A stretch of 64,000 nt of DNA from Rhodosporidiobolus odoratus (lineage: Eukaryota; Basidiomycota; Microbotryomycetes; Sporidiobolales; Sporidiobolaceae), in assembly GCA_034387635.1 (NCBI GenBank), contig JAOANU010000021.1:62001-126000 (forward strand). Reading direction: 5' to 3'. The notes beneath the pieces were generated by a model. It did not search any database. It saw only the letters and a list, made by a program, of their open reading frames with translations, and had not been told where the DNA came from. The translations under genes and the position numbers were made by a program. Of the stretch, positions 56,691 to 64,000 are shown piece by piece (position 1 is the stretch's first letter; every line of letters begins with the position of its first letter).

Positions 56691-57148
56691 CTAATCCGGC
56701 AACTCCGCCCTCCCCACCACCCTATACTCCTCGCCTACCACCTCCCCCTCCTCGTCGAGCACCTTTTTCGCCCCCATCTCGCACAGCGCCAAGCAGTCGA
56801 GCTTGACGTCGCGAGCCCAGACTTGGAAGGAGAAGCGAGATAGCAGCAAAGTCGCGTTGAAGCAACCGCGGGAAGAACAGGGAGATACAGGCGGAGTGTC
56901 AAGATGATGGGGCAGGGCTGAAGAGGTAGATGGGTAAGAAGCAGAGGCGCTCAAGATGAAGATGGAGTGGCCTTGGCGTGCAGAAACTGCACGAGTGGCC
57001 TGAGCGTCGCGCTCTTCTTCTGTCGTGCCCGTTGCAGGCTGTTCTTCCTCCTCTTGCCTGTCGCTTTCCTTTCCTCGATCCTCCGTTCCCTCCTCCTGCC
57101 ACCGTGCTTTTCTTACCCTTTCCCTTCTTCCCCTTCATTTTCCCACAT
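56691..57148 (-). CDS. Possible short gene, C-terminus well composed
   Basis: The end of this minus-strand frame reads VWARDVKLDCLALCEMGAKK, VLDEEGEVVGEEYRVVGRAE, LPD and stop at 56691, which looks like a real C-terminal domain. Upstream in the same frame are a Glu/Gln-rich segment (EEEEQPATGTTEEERDAQAT) and a Ser/Pro-rich one. A first ATG with a GTAAGA donor lies at 57148 (MWENEGEEGK). Exon borders are unclear. No family recognised. Confidence 0.35.
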
Positions 57149-57243
57149 ATACCCCATTAACTACCGTACAATGCAACAACAAGGGTCGTTCCCTCTCCTC
57201 CCATTCAACCCTCACAGTTTTCCTCCCATCCTCCTCGATCCTC

Positions 57244-57571
57244 TCAAACCTCGACCTTGACGTCCTCCCTCTCAGGCCTGACCACCCCGACCCTCAAAGC
57301 CTCTTCTCGCACGAACTCTGCGAACCTCTGCACCCCGCCCGGTTGGGTCGGCTGCATCAACTCACCTTTTGCAAAAAGAACGCTCGTATAGTCTCCGGTT
57401 GATGCAATGCTTCAAGTCCCACCACGTCGAATCCTCAAACCCTTCCCTCGCTTCGTTTCTATAGTTCTCTCCGCACTCTTGTCCCGCCTGACATACCAAC
57501 CTCGTCACAGCCATCTCTCCCAACCTTCTCACCGCCTTCTCAACTTGCCCTTTTCCTCGAAGGGCGTACAC
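57244..57571 (-). CDS. Possible 3' exons of a small basic protein
   Basis: A segment VYALRGKGQVEKAVRRLGEM AVTRL-like in composition (starting near 57570) ends at a GTATGT donor; joining to an acceptor near 57347 (TTGATGCAG) gives GGVQRFAEFVREEALRVGVV and RPEREDVKVEV before the stop at 57244. The KGQVEKAVRRLGEMA helix recalls Alba-type RNA-binding proteins (RNase P/MRP subunits), but this is a weak impression. Upstream exons would lie beyond 57600 and were not found. Confidence 0.3.
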
Positions 57572-57735
57572 TACAAGTTTGAGGTGTCACGTCCCGACCG
57601 GACGGATAACTCTGTCTGCAAAGCCAGGCGCGAGAAGGGGGACAGCAGAATGTTAGACGGAGAGGGAGGAGGCGAATCGGTCTAGAGCGAGGGAGTCGGA
57701 GGAAGAAGGAGTGGAAGAGGTCAGGCTAACCCAAC

Positions 57736-57818
57736 CGTAACAAGCCTCAGTGGCCACGCACTGAAATGGGTTGGGCGGGACATGGATCGAGGCTGCGTGG
57801 CCACTGAGGCTTGTTACG
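57736..57818. repeat. Perfect 25-bp inverted repeat, 33-nt spacer
   Basis: The arms 57736-57760 and 57794-57818 are exact reverse complements (left arm begins cgtaacaagcctcag). A transcript of either strand would fold into a 25-bp hairpin with a 33-nt loop. The similarity does not extend beyond the arms. Confidence 0.95.
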
Positions 57819-58220
57819 CGAAAAGTCGGGGGTGGGAGAACCAGGGTTCTGAAGTCGGCGAGGTGGGGTGGGGGAAAGCGGTACCGAGGGGTTGCGCCCG
57901 GTAGGAAAGAGTACCTGACTGATACTTGGCAATACCAGAAGTTGAAGGTACGCAGTAAAGCTGGTCCGAGCAGGAGCGACGCTGCAAAAGCGCAACAGCA
58001 GGAGGAAGAAGGAGACCCCGACGGGCGAAAGACCCCATTCTCGGCAAGCTTCCGCTTGATCATGCTGTCCAAGCTACTCCTAGAAGCCAGGTCGCTGCAG
58101 GAGGGCAACCGAGCCGATTCCCGCCCCTGCCCGGCCAGGATAGGCTGAAAGAGATAATTACAGATATTCTATTGGCGCTATGCCACGACAAACTATACCA
58201 AGTACCAGACCAAGACTATA

Positions 58221-58250
58221 GAGAGAGAGAGAGAGAGAGAGCGCGCGCGC
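58221..58250. repeat. Microsatellite (GA)10(GC)5
   Basis: Ten GA units run directly into five GC units. A simple repeat in the region beyond the SQR 3' end. Confidence 0.9.
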
Positions 58251-58416
58251 CCCACGGAAAAAGACGGGGTGTAATCAGAGAGGGATGCTCAGCTAGAGGA
58301 CAACTGAAGTGAGGGAGAGAGCGGAAAATAAGTGGAGGCCAAGCTGAGATTGTCTCCCTTTTTTGGTGTATGTGTCTATGAGAGAAGAAGGGGCGCAGGA
58401 TGCAAGCCGCACCCGT

Positions 58417-60558
58417 CTAAGCCTCGGCAAAGTAGTTGACCGGGCGGAAAGGACCCCTAGGGCCGAACCAAGTTCCCTGCCCATCCGAAAACAGATCCGT
58501 CAGCCCGCCTGTTCTTCTTTTTTCACCAAGCACCAAGCACGGCAGAGCAGAAAAGTCAAAAGGGAAGAGGAAGGTGAACAACGCACCTTGACCAAACTCC
58601 TCCAATAAACCTCTGGGAAAACATCCTTCTTCAAATGATAAAACGCTCGTCGGGGAACATCTTGCGATCCAAAGATGCCCGAAAAGGTCTCTTTCGGCAC
58701 GCCTCCGTACTTGAATTCGGCGAGCATGAGTTCGTTGTGACCCGTCAAGAGGGGGCTGCGTGCGTCCGGACAAAGATCGCTGTCAGTGAGCTGAGGCTCT
58801 CTCGACAATCGAGACCAAGGATGAGAGCGAGGCACGGAACGAAGGGGATAGGCAGAGTCTGACGAGGAGAGAAGCGAGAGAGAGAACGTCGACGCACCAG
58901 GAAGCATACCCATCATACCTAGCCGGCAGCTCCTTCCCATCCTGAAGCGCCCTCAAATTGTCCACCAAAACCGGTGCCTGATTCGTCACGGCCGCCGCCG
59001 TTTTCGAATTGGGCAAAGAACTGGCATCTCCCAACGAAAACACGTTTTCAAACTTGGTCGATTGGGTCGTCCCTGGGTCGACGGCTACCCATCCGGCTGC
59101 GTCGGCTAAGGGGGAGGATTTGATGAAATCGGGGGCAACTTGAGGGGGGACGACGTGGAGGAAGTCGAAGGAGCGGGTGGTGGTCTTGCCGTCTGCGCCG
59201 GTGGAGAAGGTGGCGGTTTTGGCAGAGTTGTCGATCGAGATGAGGTTGTGCGAGAAGAGGCCTTCGACGTTGCGCTCTTGGCGAATCTTTTCGAGGGCAG
59301 CCGAGTACTTGGGAACACCGAACATGGCTGTTGCCACATAACCGGGGCAGTGCGGAAGGAAAGATGGAGGTGTCGACCGATGCGAGGAGTGGCGAAGGAC
59401 GAAGACAGTCAGGAACGAGCTCTGAGCAAGAAACGAGGGAAAGGAACGCACTAGGGGTGCCAGTAGCAAACACCGGGGAAACCTGATCCCTGACACCATC
59501 GTTACGCCATTGCGACTCGGCCATCCACAGAATCTTCACAGTTGCAACGAAAGGATAACAAGGACAGGAAGAAGAGCACAAGATCAGTCTTCTGAACTCC
59601 ACCTAGCCAGGACGCTGAAGGCCACAAGCACTGTGGCCCTCGTACGCTCAGCTAAGGGCTAGAGGAAGAAGAAAGCGTACCTTCTGCGGCGCTCCCGCGC
59701 ACTTGATGATCCCCGCCGGCTGAGTAAAGATGGCCGTGCCCTCCTTGAACGCCTGAATGTTTTTCCACACCTTCTCGACCGAATCAACCGAGTAGATAGA
59801 CGACACAGAGCCGCTGGGATCGGCGAGCCCTTCCGAGAGACCCTTGACGCCGTCAAAGTTGATCTTGAGTCCGGGGGCGACGATGAGGAAGTCGTAGCTG
59901 TTGCGGGGGAGGGCGGGGAAGCGTCAGTTGGGCATGAGGGGTAGGAAACGGAAGGGGTAGGAAACGGAAGGGAAAGGTGAACAACGTACGATAGCTTTTG
60001 GCCGTCAGCGGTTTCGACCGTGTTCTTCTCGGGCTGGAAGGTCTCGACGGCCGTTTCGAAGCGCCTGACGCCCGACGGAATGACCTGGTTCATAGGCTTG
60101 TACATCTTGGAGAGAGACGAGAGGCCGGCACCACTGCGTTTGTCGGACGGAAGTAAGTGCAGGGAGGAAGGATAGTCGAGGTGGGGTCAGCGAAATGTTG
60201 CAGGGCGGAAGGGGCGGAGAGCGGATGGGTGAGAGACATACACGAGTGTCCATCCTGGCTGGTCTGCGGGTCATGTAAGGTGGTGTGTGAGTAGGTAGGG
60301 CGAGAGGGAGAGTTTGGTAATCACGCCACCTGCAACTCTGCTCGATCTGCACGGGGGAGGCTAGAGAGAGGGTAGCGCACAGTGATGAGTCTGTGCGGGT
60401 TCAACAATGGCAATGTCGCCCTGTCCGAGTGGACGCTTCTCTGCAGCAAAGGCTCGTTGGAGTTGAGCGGCAACAGAAACTCCAGCGGTTCCCCCTCCAA
60501 CGATCAAGTATTTAGAGTGGGCGGGAGCTGCGTGTGCTACTCGAGTGGCGGCGAACAT
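58417..60558 (-). CDS. SQR: Sulfide:quinone oxidoreductase, mitochondrial
   Basis: A minus-strand multi-exon gene from the ATG at 60558 to the stop at 58417. It has a short mitochondrial-type start (MFAATRVAHAAPAHS), then the FAD-binding GxGxxG strand (KYLIVGGGTAGVSVAAQLQ), the SQR signature HHYQPGWTLVGAGL, PSGVRRFETAVETFQPEKNT, LKINFDGVKGLSEGLADP, the redox-Cys segment GIIKCAGAPQKILWMAE, MFGVPKYSAALEKIRQERNV, DFLHVVPPQVAPDF, the second FAD strand (ENVFSLGDASSLPNSKTAAA) and the C-terminal YDGYASCPLLTGHNELMLAE with the conserved Cys (its codon is split by an intron). The C-terminus FGPRGPFRPVNYFAEA gives the membrane-side helix region. The enzyme oxidises H2S at the mitochondrial inner membrane, passes electrons to ubiquinone and makes a persulfide on an acceptor such as glutathione. 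It is divergent from, and shares a 274-bp promoter with, a persulfide dioxygenase gene. Confidence 0.92.
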
Positions 60559-60832
60559 GGTCGACGATCAAGCTAGTGACGAGAGTAGGGAGAAGAAAGA
60601 GGGAGCAGCTGCAGGAGTTTAAAAGTTGCGACTCCGGCGACTCCGACTCGGAGATCGGGGTTGACATGATATGTACTGTAATTGGGATTCCAACCCTCGC
60701 TTGGCTGATACAGCTTAGAATCCTACTTGGGCTGTCTTGCAGCCTTGACTCAGCTGAGCGTCTCGGCGTGCGTACAGTGCACCCCCTCCCTAGTCTCTAT
60801 GCTCACTCCAACTATTCACAGCCCAACACAGC
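60559..60832. promoter_or_regulatory. Bidirectional promoter of SQR and persulfide dioxygenase
   Basis: 274 bp separate the two start codons of the divergent sulfide-oxidation genes. The region has near-symmetric 'gactccggcgactccgactcggag' text around 60630-60655 and no obvious TATA box. Co-regulation is inferred from the arrangement. Confidence 0.55.
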
Positions 60833-62059
60833 ATGCTTCGACTCCCTCGCCTCTCGCTCAATACTACCTGCCCTATTCAGCACTGTCTCCGTCGTCAACT
60901 CTCCACCGCCCCTCTCGTCCCCTTCCGCACCCATCCCTCTCCGTCTCCCCAAACTCCCCACGTCCACACCTTTTTTCACTCGACCACCTCAACCTGGACT
61001 TACCTCCTCGTCTGTCCCTCGCCCTCTCCCTCTCACACCAAACAGAAAGCCGCAATCATCGACTCGGTCCTCGATTTCAACCCTGCCACGAACCAAATCT
61101 CGACGGAAAGCGCAGACGGCTTGCTGGCTTATATTCAACAGCAGGGGTTGCAAGTCCAGAGGGTGATGGAGACTCACGCTCATGCCGATCACCTCACTGC
61201 GGCCGCGTACCTTCGCTCTCGCCTCTCTCCTACACCTCGACTCGGAGCCAGTGCCGGCATCAAGATCACTCAGGCCCACTTTGCCAAAGTGTTTGACACG
61301 CCCCGCGATGAGCTCCAAGGGGCATTCGACGAGTTGTATGAGGATGGAGAGACGGTACAGGTAGGGGAGATGGAAGGGAGGGTGATGCACCTCCCCGGCC
61401 ACACAGCCTGTAGTGCTGCCTTCGTTTTTGGCGACTACGTTTTTGTGGGCGATACCATCTTCCTCGTAAGGCCCTTTTCCCCCAAATCTTCCTGTTTCCT
61501 CGTGAGATAGCAGACTAGAGCTGATCCACACGCCTCCTTCGTACGCGCAGCCCAAAATCGGCTCAGCCCGGACCGACTTCCCCTCCGGTTCCGCCCATTC
61601 CCTCTACCTCTCCTCCCAAAAACTTCTCTCTCTCCCCAGCTCCACCCGTCTCTTTAGCGGTCACAACTACCCCTCCCCCTCCCCCTCCTCCTCAAACGCC
61701 TGCTCTGCGACTGTAGCCGAACAACTCTCGGAAAACAAACATTTGAGAAAAGGGGTCAAGGAGGAAGAGTTTGTAGGGATGAGGGAGGAGAGGGATAGGG
61801 GGTTGGCGGAACCGGGGTTGTTGTGGCAGAGTCTTCAGGTGCGTCTTTCTCTCCTACCTCCGACTCGCCTCTTAGCCTCGAGCTTCGAAGGCCCAAGTTG
61901 AGAAGGCCGTCTTTTCTTTTTTGTAACGTGGGGAATCTTGATTGAGCACTCTTGTACATTCATTCGCAGGTCAATATCCGCGCCGGTCGTCTGCCACGCG
62001 GTCAAGACGGGAAACCTTTTCTCCGTCTTCCTCTTTATGCGCCGGAAGGGTTTCCTTGA
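60833..62059 (+). CDS. Persulfide dioxygenase (ETHE1-like metallo-beta-lactamase fold)
   Basis: Three exons in phase (60833-61465, 61551-61838, 61970-62059) give 336 residues. The start is Arg/Leu/Ser/Thr-rich and presequence-like (MLRLPRLSLNTTCPIQHCLR). The metallo-beta-lactamase fold follows: STWTYLL and KAAIIDSVLDFNP, the metal motif THAHADHLTAA (HxHxDH), VMHLPGHTACSAAFVFGDYV (third His), FVGDTIFLPKIGSARTDFPS (bridging Asp) and RLFSGHNYPS (last His). C-terminal LWQSLQVNIRAGRLPRGQDG ends the protein. The order and the DxxARTDFPSG segment are those of ETHE1/Blh-type persulfide dioxygenases, which oxidise glutathione persulfide to sulfite in mitochondria with one iron. This is the step after SQR. 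A Ser-rich insert ([20 protein letters not shown]) lies in the second exon. Confidence 0.9.
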
Positions 62060-62647
62060 TCTATGTTCCTTTTCTTTTTTCTTTGCGTTTTCACTCTTAC
62101 TCGGCTCTCTCGGACAATACGCAATCGATACGGGTCACTGGTCGCCCCGCTCTGTCTGATACCCATTTCTCAAAATACCTCACCCTCCAGCTCCTGCTTG
62201 CAAATGATACCACTTACCCTTCACCCCAACTTCAGCGTTTCAGCCTTCGAAAACCATACTCTCTCCTTCTCTCTGTGCACTTCCCCTGACGCTCTTTCCA
62301 GTGCCGAGCAAACACGACTGGAGTCTTCAGAGGCTCGTGCGCGCGAGAAAAGAGGGTCTAGCCCTTCCTGGTTACTTGCTGCTGCCGCTGCGGTTGACAT
62401 ACTGATCCGAACAAAAAAAAAAAAAAAAACTAGGAAACGACGACGAAAAGGGGAGAAAAAGGGCCGGGAGGGAGGCGAAACGAACCTGCGCCCCACGACG
62501 GCGACCTGGCGGAGGGAGGCGGAGAAACGAAGAGACGAAAAGGTGAAAGTAGGAGGTATGAAGGAGGGCGACAGGATGGGGAATAGAGGAGGAGGAGGGA
62601 CGGAGGCCTGGGTATCTAAGGGAATAGCCAAGGGACTTTGAAATCGA
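62060..62647. other. Convergent intergenic with A17 tract
   Basis: 588 bases between convergent genes. A 17-A run (62413-62429) is followed by a purine-rich stretch (62440-62620). Both 3'UTRs should lie here. No gene seen. Confidence 0.45.
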
Positions 62648-64000
62648 TTAGGTGAGCTTGTAAACTCCCATAGCGCCAGCTCCGCCACAATAGTTCTGCG
62701 AGTTGTCCACAAGCTTGGTTAGTGATCGTCTCTCCGATAAGACGGGCTGAGGAAACGAAAGATGAGCGTACGAGAGGGTTATCGCTGCAGACCATGTCAC
62801 ATTTGCCGTCGCTCAACTTGGTCGAAGTCGGCTTGGATTTCGAGACCCAGCATTCACCTGTGCCGACGACAAGCCAAGATCCCAAAGACGAAACCCGTAC
62901 AATTCAGAACAAAAACGCTTCCGTTGTGCACAAGGGCAGAGGAGCAGAGAAGGGGATGATCATGAAGAAGAAGAACGACGCACCTCCATACTCCAACCCA
63001 GCATAACTCCACCCGGCCTTCTTAGCCGCATCAAAGCACGCCGCAATCGTCCTCGCCGAGGTAGTAAGCTGCTTGGCGAACGTTCGGGTACCTTGTCCGT
63101 CTTTGTAACAGCCTTGGTACTTGTAACCTGAGGCTGAGACGGGGGTGGTAGGAACGCTATACGGTCCATCGCAAGGGAGGCGTCAGGGGAGCACGTTCAA
63201 GAGAGGAAGAGGAAGAGAAAGAGAAGAAGAGAGGGAAGGAAAAAAAGAAAGCAAGAACGAACCCCTTGAGCATGACCGTTCCAGGCGGAGGCGCATCCCC
63301 CATGTACACGGTCGGCTTTGAAGCCAACTTAGCCGGACTCTTGGCCGAGCAAGACTTCATTTGAGCCAGGGCGGCGGCCGAGGTGGTGGTGATCTTGTTG
63401 CAACCGGGGAGGGCTTTGAGAGGACCGCCGGTGGAGGTGATCTGCACGCGCTCGCGGGAGGTAAGGGCGACGGTGAATCAGCGTGAGCGGTCACAAGTGG
63501 AGGAGATCGGGGTGGGGGTTGGGGGGGGGAGGGGGGGGGAAGGATATATCGCGGGCGACGAACCTCATTCCAGAGCGGAGTGCGGTGGCACTTGTCCTTC
63601 CTCAGTTTGAGAATGGGGCACTCTTCAATACTACCGCTAGTCGGGGAGAGGCAGGTCTCGAGGGCTTCCTATGCTCGTCAAACACGTATACACGAACGTC
63701 AGCCTTGCAGCCATCAAGAAGAGACCTTCGTCAGGCGCACCTGGAGAAGATCCTCGGGCCACCCGTTCATAAAGTCGCCATGCCATCCTTGTCCAGTAGG
63801 ATCACCGTTCTGTAAAATGCAGTGTCGGCGACTTGCGGATACCTGCAGATCAAGAGATAAAGAACACGCACAGCAAGGACGAAAGGTTGGTGCGTGTTCA
63901 TAGCTTGCGAGCGGTACTTCTCGAACGAATGCGTGTTGTAGTTGATCTCTGCAAAGCACGATAAGGGATTCAGCGCATGTTGTCTCTGCGTAGGCGAGCA
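62648..64000 (-). CDS. DUF1996-WSC secreted protein, 5' part outside window
   Basis: A minus-strand multi-exon gene that runs off the right edge. In transcription order the window shows EINYNTHSFEKYRSQAMNTH-QPFVLA and LQNGDPTGQGWHGDFMNGWP, the middle of a DUF1996 domain (the GDPTGxGxHGDFxNGW motif is diagnostic). After that come ITSTGGPLKALPGCN and YMGDAPPPGTVMLKG. The last part is a WSC domain: GYKYQGCYKDGQGTRTFAKQ, ARTIAACFDAAKKAGWSYAG, LEYGGECWVSKSKPTSTKLS, DGKCDMVCSDNPL and NYCGGAGAMGVYKLT, ending at the stop at 62648. The eight-Cys WSC fold binds carbohydrate. Such fungal proteins are secreted or wall-linked; the DUF1996 role is unknown. Signal peptide and first exons lie outside. Confidence 0.85.

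Larger units (their letters stand above)
57572..58416. other. Unresolved region with inverted repeat and microsatellite
   Basis: About 0.85 kb before the SQR 3' end. It contains the 25-bp perfect inverted repeat (57736-57818) and a (GA)10(GC)5 tract (58221-58250). A minus-strand frame (57653-58108) crosses the inverted repeat and is probably not coding. Confidence 0.4.

Noticed and set aside
60873..61555. Minus-strand frames of 60 and 188 codons across the persulfide dioxygenase gene
   Set aside because: Antisense shadows of a gene with a complete HxHxDH metallo-beta-lactamase motif set.
62413..62429. A17 run as a retroposed poly-A tail
   Set aside because: No intronless gene copy or target-site duplication is seen next to it; a simple homopolymer is enough.

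Overview
This is nuclear DNA from a GC-rich, intron-dense basidiomycete yeast. Genes are cut by many short introns (about 50-110 nt) with GTGCGT/GTACGT donors, CTGAC-like branch sites and CAG acceptors. Intergenic spaces are small and genes lie on both strands. The splice style, the composition and the set of proteins suggest a red yeast of the Rhodotorula/Rhodosporidium type (Pucciniomycotina, Microbotryomycetes). That placement is inference; there is no rRNA in the window to confirm it. I rebuilt gene models by hand, checking that the reading phase closes across exons. For the best models (SPT16, exportin-1, OPT, ATG8, ADH, DM9, the peptide precursor, the persulfide dioxygenase) every junction closes.

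Layout. 0-12.4 kb: the 3' part of a Ser/Pro-rich protein (+), a tiny mitochondrial membrane protein with a strange long intron (+), a small acidic/basic Ser-rich protein (-), a coiled-coil protein with two 9-nt microexons (+), an F-box-like protein that carries an XPA C-terminal domain (+), and a glutathione S-transferase (-). 12.9-17.3 kb: SPT16 of the FACT histone chaperone, whose start codon appears to be split by an intron. 19.0-24.7 kb: a secreted precursor made of eleven near-identical AWGRQ peptides separated by dibasic sites, followed by an OPT oligopeptide transporter. 25.5-30.4 kb: two tandem paralogous Zn2Cys6 regulators on the minus strand, one of which has a wrecked zinc cluster. 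31-33 kb: ATG8 and a broken copy of its third exon. 33.5-38.1 kb: an allantoate-permease-type transporter (-) and a DM9 (DUF3421) protein (+). 38.9-44.1 kb: exportin-1 (CRM1). 44.6-46.1 kb: a small orphan gene and a decayed ubiquitin-like gene, followed by a run of 35 G. 47.1-53.3 kb: an NADP alcohol dehydrogenase with a 4-nt microexon and an MFS transporter. 53.3-58.4 kb: poorly resolved, with several low-confidence models and a 25-bp perfect inverted repeat. 58.4-62.1 kb: a divergent pair encoding sulfide:quinone oxidoreductase and a persulfide dioxygenase. 62.6-64 kb: the 3' end of a DUF1996-WSC secreted protein.

How the genes work together. Most are unlinked housekeeping genes (chromatin, nuclear export, autophagy). 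Two neighbourhoods look functional. The sulfide oxidoreductase/persulfide dioxygenase pair shares a 274-bp promoter and would carry out consecutive steps of mitochondrial H2S oxidation. The repeat peptide precursor sits next to an oligopeptide transporter.

The best candidate for an undescribed system is the peptide precursor at 19060-20230. It has a signal peptide and eleven repeats of two alternating types, each block in its own exon, with Kex2-type KR/KKR sites and no CaaX box. It resembles alpha-factor-like or KEP-type precursors, not the lipidated pheromones known from basidiomycetes.
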